DNA from: Caulobacter vibrioides OR37
GTDB taxonomy: Bacteria > Pseudomonadota > Alphaproteobacteria > Caulobacterales > Caulobacteraceae
Direction: 5' to 3'
NCBI RefSeq assembly: GCF_000372645.1
Contig: NZ_APMP01000004.1
Span: 124,001 to 188,000 of the forward strand
Length of the DNA stretch: 64,000 bases
The notes under the pieces were generated by a model, which was not told where the DNA came from, did not search any database, and saw only the letters and a program-made list of their open reading frames with translations. Below, in pieces: positions 16,057 to 24,885 of the stretch; position 1 is the stretch's first letter, and each line of letters opens with the position of its first letter. The position numbers and the translations under genes are program-made.

Positions 16057-18978
16057 GTGCGCCGAGGTTTGGCTTTTGTCGGTTTCCTGGGGTGCGTGGC
16101 GCCCGTCGCGGTGCAGGCGCAGGCTCAGGACGTCAAGCCGGCCGTCGCGCCGGCTCCGTCGCCGACAGCGGCTCCCGCGCCGAGGGCTCCGATCAAGAAG
16201 CCGCCCCCCAAGTCCGTGACGCCCGAGGATCTCGACAACGAGGTCGACGCCATCACCATCACCTCGACCGGCAAGCCCTACGGCGCGGTGCTCGGCGACA
16301 TTCCGCCGGAAGAGACCTTCAACGCCGCCGATGTCCGCGCGTTCGGGGTCAGCTCGATAGAGGACCTGTTGTCCGAGCTGACGCCCCAGACCACCAGCGG
16401 CCTTGGCGGGGATCCGATCCTGCTGCTCAACGGCCGCCGCATCTCGGGCATGGGCGAGATGCGCGACATTCCGACCGAGGCCATCCAGCGGGTCGAGATC
16501 CTGCCGGAAGAAGTGGCGTTGAAGTACGGCTATTCGGCGGACCAGAAGGTGGTCAATATCGTGCTGCGCCAGCGCTTCCGCGCCCAGACCGTCGAGGGCT
16601 TGGTCGGCAGGCCCACGGAAGGCGGCCAGACGAACGAACAGGCCAACTATTCCCGCCTGCGGCTGAACCGCGATGGTCGCATGAACGTGGCGGTCAAGCT
16701 GCAGCACAGCGACCAATTGCTGGAAAGCGATCGCGATCTGATCAGCATGGGCCAGACCGGCCTCTATGCTCTGGTCGGCAACGTCGGTCCCGCCGCGCCG
16801 CGCCTCGGCGCCGAGATCGACCCAGCGCTTAGCGCCCTGGTCGGCGCGCCCGTCACCGTCGCCGGCGTGCCCGCCTCCGCCGCGAGCGGTCGACCGGCGC
16901 TCTCGGCTTTCGCGCCGACCGCCAACCAAGCCAACACCAGCGACCTTTCCCATAGCCGCACCCTGCTGCCGGAAAGCGCCCAGCTGACGATCAACACGGT
17001 CTATAACCGCTACATCCTGGACAAAGTCTCGGCGACGTTGAACCTGGGTCTGACCGCATCTCAGAACGACTCCCTGCTGGGCCCGGCGCGGGCGCGGCTG
17101 ACCGTGCCGGCCGGCGATCCCTTCTCGCCATTCAGCCAGGACGTGGCGCTCTATCGCTATCTGGGCGAGCTTTCCCCGCTGGGTCAGACCTCGCGCAATC
17201 TTTCGGGCCACCTGGGCTTCACGCTCAATCGGGAAACCGAGGCCCTGCGCCTGTCCCTGACCGGAACCTACGACCACGCCGTCAACAAGACCGAGACCGA
17301 TCGCGGCGTCGATCTGACCAGCGTCCAGACCCGCCTGGCGGCGCTCGACCCGACCCTCAACCCGTTCGCGCCGCTGACCGGAACCCTCCCCGTCACCACC
17401 GACCGCGCTCGCTCGACTAGCGACACCGGCGATCTGCAGTTCGTGGCCAACGGCGCCCTGGCCCATTTCAAGGCCGGCGACCTGTCGACCACCTTCAAGC
17501 TCGGGCTAGACGGCTCCAGGCAGGAGTCGACCTCGATCCGCTCGGGACTTTCGACCGACACCAGCCTGTCGCGTGGCGACTTCAACGGCCAGGTCAGCTT
17601 CGACCTGCCGCTGACCAGCCGACGCCGAAACGTGCGCGCGGCGCTCGGCGACTTCTCGGTGAACGTCCATATGGGCGCGCACAAGCTGTCGGATTTCGGG
17701 ACCCTGGCTTCGGTGGGCGGCGGCCTGAACTGGTCGCCGGTCAAGCCGGTGAGCTTCCTGGTTTCCTATACCGAGACCGACAACGCCCCCAGCTTGGCCC
17801 AGTTGGGCAATCCTCTGGTCACGACGCCGGACGCGCGGGTCTTTGACTACGTCACCGGACAGACGGTGGATGTCACCCGCGTCAGCGGCGGGAACACCGG
17901 TTTGAGAGCCGAAACGCGCCACGCCCTGAAGCTGGGCGGGACCTACAAACCGACCCAGATCGACGGCCTGTCGATCACGGCCAACTATACGCGCATCCGA
18001 ACCGACAATCCGGTGGCGGGCTTCCCGGCGGCCACGGCGGCGGTCGAGGCGGCCTTCCCGGACCGCTTCACTCGCGACGCGACCGGAGCCTTGACGCGCA
18101 TCGACAGCCGGCCGGTCAATTTCCAGCGCCGCGAAAGCGACCAGTTCCGCTGGGGTTTCAACTTCTCGCACCAGATCGGCAAGACGCCGCCGCGCCCCGA
18201 GCGTCCGCCGGGCCAAGGCTTCCCAGGCGCGGACCTGCTGCGGCGAGGCGGCCCAAGCGGCGGCGACGCCAACGGGGCCAATAGCGGCGATCATCCCTCC
18301 TCCGCCCCGCAAGCGGACGGCTCGGTCGCGTCGCGCGATCCGCAAACCCAGACCGCGCCAAGCGACGGCAATGCGCCCCGTTCGGAGGCGGACGGCGGAA
18401 GCCGGAATTTCGGAGGCGGTCAGGGCTTCGGCGGCGGGCGGGGCGGCTTTGGGGGCTTCGGCGGCCGAGGCGGCGGCAACCCGCGCGCCACGCGCCTGCA
18501 GCTATCGCTGTACCACACCATCCACCTGCGCGAAAAAGTCTGGATCGCCAACGGCGTCCCGGCCCTCGATCTCCTGAACGGCGACGTCCTAGGCTCGGGC
18601 GGCGGCCAGTCGCGTAACGAAGTCGAGGCCCAGGTCGGCATCACCCACTACGGCCTGGGCGCCCGCGCCACGGCCAATTGGCAAAGCGCGACCCACGTGC
18701 GCGGCGGGACCCTGGGCGGCGCGTCCAGCGATCTGGACTTCTCCAGCCTGGCGACCATCAACCTGCGGCTCTTCGCCGACTTGAGCGTTCGGCGCGAACT
18801 GGTCCAGGCCCATCCCATCCTGCGGGGCGTGCGCCTGACCCTGGCGGCCAACAACCTGTTCGATCAGCGACAGACCGTCCGCGACGCCACCGGCGCCACA
18901 CCCATCACCTACCAGCCCGACTACCTGGACCCGCGCGGCCGCGTGCTGCAGCTCAGCGTTCGCAAGCTGATCTTCTAG
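16057..18978 (+). CDS. Large TonB-dependent receptor-like protein with Gly/Pro-rich insertion
   Basis: A 973-residue outer-membrane receptor. The start GTG 16057 has GGAGGA 8 bases upstream and opens a clean signal peptide (RRGLAFVGFLGCVAPVAVQAQAQ); a TTG codon immediately before it is the alternative. A Pro/Ala-rich linker precedes the plug (ITITSTGKPYGAV, then LNGRRISGMGEMRDIPTEAIQRVEILP near 125-150). The barrel follows and ends in QLSVRKLIF. Residues ~710-810 form an unusual low-complexity insert, first rich in Ser, Asp and Pro, then in Gly-Phe-Gly repeats. It sits between the GH15 and trehalose genes, so a sugar ligand is conceivable but unproven. Confidence 0.85.
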   Translation: MRRGLAFVGFLGCVAPVAVQAQAQDVKPAVAPAPSPTAAPAPRAPIKKPPPKSVTPEDLDNEVDAITITSTGKPYGAVLGDIPPEETFNAADVRAFGVSSIEDLLSELTPQTTSGLGGDPILLLNGRRISGMGEMRDIPTEAIQRVEILPEEVALKYGYSADQKVVNIVLRQRFRAQTVEGLVGRPTEGGQTNEQANYSRLRLNRDGRMNVAVKLQHSDQLLESDRDLISMGQTGLYALVGNVGPAAPRLGAEIDPALSALVGAPVTVAGVPASAASGRPALSAFAPTANQANTSDLSHSRTLLPESAQLTINTVYNRYILDKVSATLNLGLTASQNDSLLGPARARLTVPAGDPFSPFSQDVALYRYLGELSPLGQTSRNLSGHLGFTLNRETEALRLSLTGTYDHAVNKTETDRGVDLTSVQTRLAALDPTLNPFAPLTGTLPVTTDRARSTSDTGDLQFVANGALAHFKAGDLSTTFKLGLDGSRQESTSIRSGLSTDTSLSRGDFNGQVSFDLPLTSRRRNVRAALGDFSVNVHMGAHKLSDFGTLASVGGGLNWSPVKPVSFLVSYTETDNAPSLAQLGNPLVTTPDARVFDYVTGQTVDVTRVSGGNTGLRAETRHALKLGGTYKPTQIDGLSITANYTRIRTDNPVAGFPAATAAVEAAFPDRFTRDATGALTRIDSRPVNFQRRESDQFRWGFNFSHQIGKTPPRPERPPGQGFPGADLLRRGGPSGGDANGANSGDHPSSAPQADGSVASRDPQTQTAPSDGNAPRSEADGGSRNFGGGQGFGGGRGGFGGFGGRGGGNPRATRLQLSLYHTIHLREKVWIANGVPALDLLNGDVLGSGGGQSRNEVEAQVGITHYGLGARATANWQSATHVRGGTLGGASSDLDFSSLATINLRLFADLSVRRELVQAHPILRGVRLTLAANNLFDQRQTVRDATGATPITYQPDYLDPRGRVLQLSVRKLIF

Positions 18979-19097
18979 CGCCCCCTAAATCCCCGCGAGC
19001 TGTCGGCGGATGCGCCTGGGCGGATATCCCTCGGGATCGAACCGGCCCGTTCGGCGTTTCCACCGGCATGTTGCTTACAACCGAGGGGGAAGTCGCC

Positions 19098-19883
19098 ATG
19101 ACCGTGGCTCAACCGGCCGTGCGTTCCGAAACCGTCGCGACGGCCTCCCCGCCCCTGATCGCGCCGCATCGCCTGGCGCTGTTCCTTGATCTCGATGGCA
19201 CCCTGGCGCCAATCATGCCGCGCCCGGACGACGTGGGGCCCGACCCACGCCGCGCGCGGCTTCTGGCCCGCCTGATCGCGGTGCTGGACGGGCGCCTCGC
19301 CGTGGTGAGCGGTCGGTCGCTGCCGGACCTCGACCACATCCTGGGCGGCGGCGTGCGCGCGATCGCCGCCGTGCACGGGCTGGTGCGCCGCACCGCCGAC
19401 GGCCAGTTGGTCGACCGCGAGCCTCACCCGGGGCTGGAGGAGGCTCGGCGCATCCTCGGCGAGCTGGCCGATTGCGAACGCGGATTGCTGTTCGAGGACA
19501 AGGGCCTAAGCATCGCCCTGCACTACCGCAACGCTCCGGCCTGCGCCGAGGCCGTCAACGAGGCGGCCGAGCGGCTGTCCCAGGCCACCGGCCTGGTGCT
19601 TCAGCAGGGCGACATGGTCGCCGAGCTGCGCACGCCCGGCGCCGACAAGGGCGCGGCCGTGCGAGCCTTCCTGCGCGAGACGCCTTTTACCAACGCCACG
19701 CCGATCTTTGTGGGCGATGACCTGACCGACGAGGACGGCTTTACGGCCGCCGACCGTCTGGGCGGCTTTGGCGTGCTGGTCGGCCCGGCCCGGCCGACGG
19801 CGGCGCGTTATCGGCTCAGCGACCACGAGGCCGTGTTTCGCTGGCTGGAGGGACTGCGGATCCCGATGGAGGCCAGCGCATGA
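19098..19883 (+). CDS. otsB: Trehalose-6-phosphate phosphatase
   Basis: Dephosphorylates trehalose-6-phosphate, the second step of trehalose synthesis, in the cytoplasm. A HAD-superfamily protein of 261 residues: the nucleophile motif LFLDLDGTLAPI is at residues 28-39, the motif II region is VVSGRSLPDL, and the acidic motif IV is FVGDDLTDEDGF near 206. The length and the ELRTPGADKGAAVRAFL cap segment match OtsB. ATG 19098 follows GAGGGGGA. It overlaps otsA by 4 bp (ATGA), so the two are translated together. Confidence 0.95.
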   Translation: MTVAQPAVRSETVATASPPLIAPHRLALFLDLDGTLAPIMPRPDDVGPDPRRARLLARLIAVLDGRLAVVSGRSLPDLDHILGGGVRAIAAVHGLVRRTADGQLVDREPHPGLEEARRILGELADCERGLLFEDKGLSIALHYRNAPACAEAVNEAAERLSQATGLVLQQGDMVAELRTPGADKGAAVRAFLRETPFTNATPIFVGDDLTDEDGFTAADRLGGFGVLVGPARPTAARYRLSDHEAVFRWLEGLRIPMEASA

Positions 19884-21373
19884 GCCGGCTGATCGTCGTA
19901 TCCAACCGCGTGAACCCGCCGAACCCAGCCGAGGGCGGCGAAGGCAGCGTCGGGGGCCTGGCCATGGCCCTGGCGGCGGCCTTGCGCGAATATTCCGGCA
20001 TCTGGTTCGGCTGGAGCGGCAAGACCATCCCGGAGTTCACCGGACAGCTGAACATGCAGCGGATCGAGGGCGTGACCGTCGCCACGGTGGACCTCGAGGA
20101 GACGGACTATCAGGAATATTACAATGGCTACGCCAACAAGACGCTATGGCCGCTGTTCCATTATCGCGTCGACCTGACCGCCTATGACCGCTCGTTCGGC
20201 GAGGGCTACGACCGGGTCAACAAGCGCTTCGCCGAGACTCTGCTGCCATTGATCGAGCCGGACGACATCGTCTGGGTTCACGACTATCACCTGATCCCAC
20301 TGGCCCGCGAGCTGCGGCGCATGGGTGTGACCAATCGGATCGGCTTCTTCCTGCACATCCCCTGGCCGGCGCACCAACTGGTGGTCACCCTGCCGCGCCA
20401 CCGCGCCCTGGTGGAAGCCCTGTTCGACTATGACCTGATCGGCTTCCAGACCGAGGAGTCGCTGCAGGCCTTCGAGGGCTACGTGTTCTCGGAGGTGCAG
20501 GGCCGCAAGACCGAGCGCGGCGAGCTCGAGGCCTTCGGCCGCGGACTGAAGGCTCAAGCCTTTCCGATCGGGGTCGACGCCAAGGACTTCGCCCAGATCG
20601 TTCAAGGCGAGACGGCCCGCAAGGTCTACGACCGAATGATGGCCCACAGCGTGTTTCGCAAGATGGTCGTCGGCGTCGACCGGCTTGACTATTCCAAGGG
20701 GCTGGAGGAACGGCTGATCGGCTTCGAGCGGTTCCTGCACGACCATCCGGACCTGCGCCGCGAGGTGATGCTTTTGCAGATCGCGCCGCTCTCGCGCGAC
20801 GAGGTCGAGGCCTATCAAGATCTGCGGACCCGGCTGGACGGCCTGATCGGACGGATCAACGGGGCCTACGCGGAGATGGATTCCACCCCCATCCGCTATG
20901 TCAATCGCTCGTACCGGCGCGACGAGCTGGCGGGCGTCTATCGCGCCAGCAAGGCGGCCCTAGTCACGCCCTTGCGGGACGGCATGAATCTGGTGGCCAA
21001 GGAATACGTGGCCGCCCAGGATCCCGAGGACCCAGGCGTCCTGATCCTGTCGCGCTTCGCCGGAGCCGCACGGCAGATGAAAGAGGCCCTCATCGTGAAC
21101 CCCAACAGCCCGGAGGAAATCTCCGACGCTCTGGAGCGGGCGCTTTCGATGGACCTCGCCGAACGCAAACGACGCTGGGAGGCTCTCTTCGATAACGTCA
21201 ACCGCGAGGACGTCACCGCCTGGCGCGACGACTTCGTGGCGGCGCTGCGGGCCGATCCGGAACCGGACGCGGATAAGCCAGAGCCCCAGGAGAAGACGCC
21301 GGTGCGAAGCCTGGATGTCGCGGCGAAGGCGCTGCGCGAGCGAGCGGCCGAAGCCCGGGCGATGCGCGGGTAG
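19880..21373 (+). CDS. otsA: Alpha,alpha-trehalose-phosphate synthase (UDP-forming)
   Basis: GT20 glycosyltransferase, 497 residues, making trehalose-6-phosphate from UDP-glucose and glucose-6-phosphate. The N-terminal LIVVSNRVNPP and the GGLAMAL loop are the substrate-binding start of the family. WVHDYHLIPLARELR, FLHIPWPA, VGVDRLDYSKGLEERL and LRDGMNLVAKEYVAAQ are all present at the expected spacing. The last ~40 residues are a charged tail outside the catalytic fold. Second gene of the otsBA pair; the product usually protects against osmotic or desiccation stress. Confidence 0.97.
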   Translation: MSRLIVVSNRVNPPNPAEGGEGSVGGLAMALAAALREYSGIWFGWSGKTIPEFTGQLNMQRIEGVTVATVDLEETDYQEYYNGYANKTLWPLFHYRVDLTAYDRSFGEGYDRVNKRFAETLLPLIEPDDIVWVHDYHLIPLARELRRMGVTNRIGFFLHIPWPAHQLVVTLPRHRALVEALFDYDLIGFQTEESLQAFEGYVFSEVQGRKTERGELEAFGRGLKAQAFPIGVDAKDFAQIVQGETARKVYDRMMAHSVFRKMVVGVDRLDYSKGLEERLIGFERFLHDHPDLRREVMLLQIAPLSRDEVEAYQDLRTRLDGLIGRINGAYAEMDSTPIRYVNRSYRRDELAGVYRASKAALVTPLRDGMNLVAKEYVAAQDPEDPGVLILSRFAGAARQMKEALIVNPNSPEEISDALERALSMDLAERKRRWEALFDNVNREDVTAWRDDFVAALRADPEPDADKPEPQEKTPVRSLDVAAKALRERAAEARAMRG

Positions 21374-21393
21374 CCCGTCGGGCAGTCCCCGGA

Positions 21394-21762
21394 CTAGCGC
21401 CCTTCTTCCATACCCTCGATCAGCTTCTTCAGCTTGGCCACTTCCTCGGCCTTCAGCGGACGGTGCTGGGCGAAGTGGCTGATCAGCGGCGCGAGCTGAC
21501 CTTCGAACAGGCGGTCCAGCAGGCCTTGGCTCTCGGACAAAACATAGGCGCTGCGGTCGACCAGCGGGCGATAGCCGTGCTTGCCGTCCGCGCGTTCGGA
21601 CTTGATCGCCTTTTTCTTCAGAAGCCGATTGATCAGGGTCTTGACGGTGGCCTCGCCCCATTGCTGCGACGCGCCGACCTCGGCGACCAGTTCGTCGGCC
21701 GATAGCGGCGCGCGGCGCCACAGCGCTTCCATGACATGGGCTTCGGCGGCGGTGATGTGCAT
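21394..21762 (-). CDS. BlaI/MecI/CopY-family transcriptional repressor
   Basis: A 122-residue winged-helix repressor: TAAEAHVMEALWRRAPLSADELV and GEATVKTLINRLLKKKAIKSERADGKHGYRPLV match the DNA-binding domain of the family, followed by a short helical dimerisation tail. I place the start at ATG 21762, because conserved sequence begins there; the ribosome-binding site is poor. No BlaR1-type M56 sensor protease gene lies next to it, so its inducer is unknown. It is convergent with otsA. A TTAC-N4-GTAA palindrome directly ahead of its start suggests autoregulation. Confidence 0.85.
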   Translation of the reverse strand: MHITAAEAHVMEALWRRAPLSADELVAEVGASQQWGEATVKTLINRLLKKKAIKSERADGKHGYRPLVDRSAYVLSESQGLLDRLFEGQLAPLISHFAQHRPLKAEEVAKLKKLIEGMEEGR

Positions 21763-21767
21763 GACGC

Positions 21768-21779
21768 TTACATCCGTAA
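21768..21779 (-). promoter_or_regulatory. Candidate BlaI-type operator (autoregulatory)
   Basis: The palindrome TTACATCCGTAA, 5-17 bases ahead of the BlaI-type repressor start, has perfect TTAC/GTAA arms. BlaI and MecI repressors bind TACA/TGTA dyads, so the half-site spacing and sequence are of the right kind though not identical. It would lie in the 5' leader or at the start of transcription. The assignment is by position and symmetry only. Confidence 0.45.
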
Positions 21780-21913
21780 TTCTCGCCGACGATAGGCGCG
21801 CCGCCACGCGTGTCAAGCACGGGGGGCGGTCGCGGGGCCGAGGGCGTCACCGAAATCGCCGTCCGGCGCGACGGGCCGCGGCGGCGACCGTCGTCTTAGG
21901 CCCTCATTGTCAA

Positions 21914-21928
21914 TGACACCGGTTTCCA
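21914..21928 (+). promoter_or_regulatory. Hexuronate-regulon operator, copy 1 (hydratase-exuT)
   Basis: TGACACCGGTTTCCA, 63 bp before the GTG start of the FAH-fold hydratase. It is one of four near-identical sites in the window (others at 29549, 36141 and 37370) and shares 14 of 15 bases with the two sites around the lacI/uxaA/uxaC block. The LacI-family protein encoded at 36200-37333 is the obvious candidate to bind it. Confidence 0.7.
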
Positions 21929-21990
21929 CTAGAGACATCACAAACCCGCCAAGCGGGGATGTGCGCCTTATTCGAGGGAGGAACCGCGGC

Positions 21991-22812
21991 GTGACCGTTT
22001 CTGAGGCCGACAGCGAGGTTTTCGCCCCCGCGGTCATCGCTCCCCAATTCGTCAAGGCCCGCCAGGATGGCGTCAGCGTCCCCGGCTATCCGGGCGGCGT
22101 GATTCCCGCGACGGTCGCGGAAGGTTATGCCGTTCAGGACATCGCCATCGGTCTTTGGCCCGACGAACTGGTTGGCTGGAAGGTCGGTCTGGTTCCGCCA
22201 CAGCACCGCGAACGCCTGGGCGTCGACCGTCTGGCCGGCTGCATCTTCAAGTCCAAGGTCCAGGACGCCAAGAGCGACGAGCCGAACGCGTTCCGCGCCA
22301 TCGCCGGCGGCTTCTGCGCCGTCGAGGCCGAATTCATCGTCCGCGTCGGCAAGGACGCCCCGGCTGACAAGACTCAATGGACCGCCGAGGAGGCCGCCGA
22401 CTATGTGGGCGAGCTGTTGGTCGGCGTCGAGATCGCCGGAAGCCCGCTGGCCACGATCAATGCCCTGGGTCCGACCGTGGTCATGTCTGACTTTGGCAAT
22501 AACGATGGTCAGATCATTGGTCAGGCCATTTTGAACTGGCGCGACATCGCCTGGGAAGATATGCCGGTCGAGACCTTCATCAACGGCCAGTCGGTCGGCG
22601 TGGCCACCGCCGCGACCATTCCGGGCTCGCCCCTGGCGGCCCTGGCGTTCCTGCTGGGAACCGTCGCGGCGCGCGGCAGGCCGTTGAAGAAGGGCATGAT
22701 CGTCACCACCGGCGCGACCACGGGCATCCACGACGTGGTCGCCGGTGACGTGGCCCACGTGAGCTTCGGCCCCTTCGGCAGCGTGGACTGCGTCGCCGTT
22801 CCGGCGAACTAG
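21991..22812 (+). CDS. FAH-superfamily 2-keto-4-pentenoate hydratase-like protein
   Basis: A 273-residue protein of the fumarylacetoacetase C-terminal fold in its MhpD-like hydratase branch. GWKVGLV, AVEAEFIVRVGKD (the acidic metal-binding ExE pattern), VGVEIAGSPL and PLAALAFLLGTVAARGRPLKKGMIVTTGATTG are characteristic. The start GTG 21991 has GGGAGGA 8 bases upstream. It is followed 84 bp later by the hexuronate-type MFS transporter and preceded by the hexuronate-regulon operator. Known hydratases of this kind act in aromatic meta-cleavage, for which there are no partners here; a 2-keto-3-deoxy sugar acid is a reasonable alternative substrate, but this is inference. Confidence 0.8.
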   Translation: MTVSEADSEVFAPAVIAPQFVKARQDGVSVPGYPGGVIPATVAEGYAVQDIAIGLWPDELVGWKVGLVPPQHRERLGVDRLAGCIFKSKVQDAKSDEPNAFRAIAGGFCAVEAEFIVRVGKDAPADKTQWTAEEAADYVGELLVGVEIAGSPLATINALGPTVVMSDFGNNDGQIIGQAILNWRDIAWEDMPVETFINGQSVGVATAATIPGSPLAALAFLLGTVAARGRPLKKGMIVTTGATTGIHDVVAGDVAHVSFGPFGSVDCVAVPAN

Positions 22813-22896
22813 AACGAGACGCGGGCGCGACGGCCGAACACGGGCAGCAAGTCCGGCGGCCGCCGCGCTCCTGACATTGGGAAGGAAGATCGGTCC

Positions 22897-24180
22897 ATGG
22901 ACGCTATCAAGCCGCCCGCGCCCTCCGAAAAGATCGGGCGCTATCGGTGGGTGATCGTCACGCTGCTGTTCGCGGCGATGGTCATCAACTATGTGGATCG
23001 TCAGACGATCGGCTTGCTGAAGGCCAATCTTTCCAAAGAGTTCGGCTGGGACGAAACCCATTATGCCGACCTCGTCTTCTACTTCCAGCTGGCCTATGCC
23101 GTGGCCTATCTCGGCTGGGGCAAGGTGATGGACAAGATCGGGGCCCGCTGGGGCTTCGGCGTCGCCTTCCTGATCTGGCAGGTCGCCCACATCGCCCACG
23201 CCGGCGCGCGCGGCTTCACCGGCTTCATGGTCGCCCGCATGGGATTGGGCATCGGCGAGGCCGGCGGCTTCCCGGGCGGAATCAAGGCCGTGGCCGAATG
23301 GTTCCCCAAGAAGGAGCGCGCCTACGCCACCGGCCTGTTCAACGCCGGCACCAATATCGGCGCCATCGTCACGCCGCTGGTCGTTCCGGGCGTCGTGCTG
23401 GCCTTCGGGTGGCAGATGGCCTTCATCGTCACGGGCGTCGCCGGCCTGATCTGGCTGCCCATCTGGCTGCTGGTCTATCGCCGCCCGCGCGAGCAGAAGC
23501 GCCTGTCGGCCGCCGAACTGGCCTATATCGAGCAGGACCCCGCCGACCCCGTCGAGAAGATCGGCTGGGCCAAGCTGCTGACCAAGAAGGAAACCTGGGC
23601 CTTCGCTCTGGGCAAGTTCCTGATCGACCCGATCTGGTGGATGTTCCTGTTCTGGCTGCCCGACTTCCTGGGCAAGACCTATCACCTGGACCTCAAGACC
23701 TTCGGCCCCCCGCTGATCGCCATCTACCTCATGAGCGACGTCGGCTCGGTGGCCGGCGGCTGGATGTCCTCCACGCTGATGAAGAACGGGGCCAGCATCA
23801 ACAAGGCCCGCAAGCTGACCATGCTGGTCTGCGCCCTCCTCGCCGTGCCGGTGATGTTCGCCGCCAACGCCAGCAATGTCTGGCTTGCCGTGCTGATCAT
23901 CGGCGTCGCCACCGCCGCTCACCAGGGCTTCTCGGCCAACCTCTACACCCTGCCCTCGGACGTCTTTCCGCGCGGCGCGGTCGGATCGGTCGTCGGCATC
24001 GGCGGCATGCTGGGCGCGTTCGGCGGCATGGCCTTCTCCAAATATATCGGCAAGGTGTTGGATGGCATCGGCACCTACGCCCCGATCTTCCTGGTCGCCG
24101 GCTCGGCCTATCTGGTCGCGCTGCTGGTCGTCCACCTGCTGTCGCCGAAGATGGAACCGGTGGAATTCGGCAAGGGCTGA
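22897..24180 (+). CDS. exuT: MFS hexuronate/sugar-acid transporter (ExuT-like)
   Basis: A 427-residue inner-membrane anion:cation symporter-family permease with 12 hydrophobic segments. The signature YVDRQTIGLLKANL at the end of helix 1 and GIGEAGGFPGGIKAVAEWFPKKERA between helices 4 and 5 are hallmarks of the glucarate/hexuronate group. A strong site (GGGAAGGAAGAT) lies ahead of ATG 22897. It should import glucuronate or galacturonate with protons. It is transcribed with the upstream hydratase gene, probably from the operator-bearing promoter at 21914. A perfect hairpin follows 11 bases after its stop. Confidence 0.87.
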   Translation: MDAIKPPAPSEKIGRYRWVIVTLLFAAMVINYVDRQTIGLLKANLSKEFGWDETHYADLVFYFQLAYAVAYLGWGKVMDKIGARWGFGVAFLIWQVAHIAHAGARGFTGFMVARMGLGIGEAGGFPGGIKAVAEWFPKKERAYATGLFNAGTNIGAIVTPLVVPGVVLAFGWQMAFIVTGVAGLIWLPIWLLVYRRPREQKRLSAAELAYIEQDPADPVEKIGWAKLLTKKETWAFALGKFLIDPIWWMFLFWLPDFLGKTYHLDLKTFGPPLIAIYLMSDVGSVAGGWMSSTLMKNGASINKARKLTMLVCALLAVPVMFAANASNVWLAVLIIGVATAAHQGFSANLYTLPSDVFPRGAVGSVVGIGGMLGAFGGMAFSKYIGKVLDGIGTYAPIFLVAGSAYLVALLVVHLLSPKMEPVEFGKG

Positions 24181-24191
24181 CCGGCGTCTGG

Positions 24192-24217
24192 ACGGTTGGA
24201 TCTAAAGATCCAACCGT
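24192..24217 (+). terminator. Hairpin after exuT
   Basis: A perfect 11-bp stem (ACGGTTGGATC with GATCCAACCGT) closes a TAAA tetraloop, beginning 11 bases after the transporter stop. There is no U-tract after it, so it could end transcription inefficiently or protect the mRNA 3' end rather than act as a classical terminator. Confidence 0.65.
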
Positions 24218-24368
24218 TCGGCCATCAGCGCTCGCATCCCCGCCAGAAGTCGGACGCCCTGATCTATCGTCAACGCCCGATCACGACGCCCGGTCGCAAG
24301 CAGCCATGCGACACTCCGACAAACCCTGCTATGACGCCTCTAATCAAACTTGGGCGACATTGCCGGAT

Positions 24369-24848
24369 ATGATCCGCAAACTGACCGATAAACCCATCGC
24401 GATCGCCGCCGACCATCGCGGGGCGGACTTGAAGACGCACTTGAAAACCTGGCTCGCCGCCAATGGCTACACGGTGACGGACCACGGAACCAACCAGAGC
24501 GCCGAACGCGTCGACGCGATGGACTACGCGGTCGCGCTGGCGGCCGGCATCCAGGGCGGTCGTTGCGACTTCGCGATCGGGATCTGCGGCAGCGGCCAGA
24601 TGATGGCGATCACGGCCAACCGCTTTCCGTTCATCCGGGCCACCCTACTCCATACGCCAGAGGAAGCCCTTTCGGCTCGACGGCACGGCGACGCCAACAT
24701 GCTGGTGCTTGGAGCCGATCTCACGCCCCCGGAAACGGCCGAGCGCATCCTGGCGACGTTCCTGAACACCGCCGCCGAAGGCGACCGATACGCCGAGCGT
24801 CGCGAGCGCCTAGCCAAGCTGGATATTTCTGCGCTCAAGACCCTTTGA
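24369..24848 (+). CDS. rpiB: RpiB/LacA/LacB-family sugar-phosphate isomerase
   Basis: A 159-residue cytoplasmic aldose-ketose isomerase, most simply ribose-5-phosphate isomerase B. IAIAADHRGADLK at the N-terminus, the catalytic cysteine in IGICGSGQMMAITANRFPFIRA (Cys ~73) and NMLVLGADL are family hallmarks. I chose ATG 24369 because homologues begin a few residues before the IAIAADH strand; an in-frame ATG at 24306 would add 21 residues, and neither start has a strong ribosome-binding site. It follows the exuT hairpin and lacks the hexuronate operator, so it is probably regulated separately. Confidence 0.85.
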   Translation: MIRKLTDKPIAIAADHRGADLKTHLKTWLAANGYTVTDHGTNQSAERVDAMDYAVALAAGIQGGRCDFAIGICGSGQMMAITANRFPFIRATLLHTPEEALSARRHGDANMLVLGADLTPPETAERILATFLNTAAEGDRYAERRERLAKLDISALKTL

Positions 24849-24885
24849 CACAAGCTGTCGGAATGGATCGAGCGACGAGGCGCCC

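Noticed and set aside
21910..24135. Very long open frame (741 codons) antisense to the hydratase and exuT genes
   Set aside because: Low-complexity His/Gln/Gly/Asp/Arg-rich translation typical of the complement of GC-rich genes; both sense genes are clear families.
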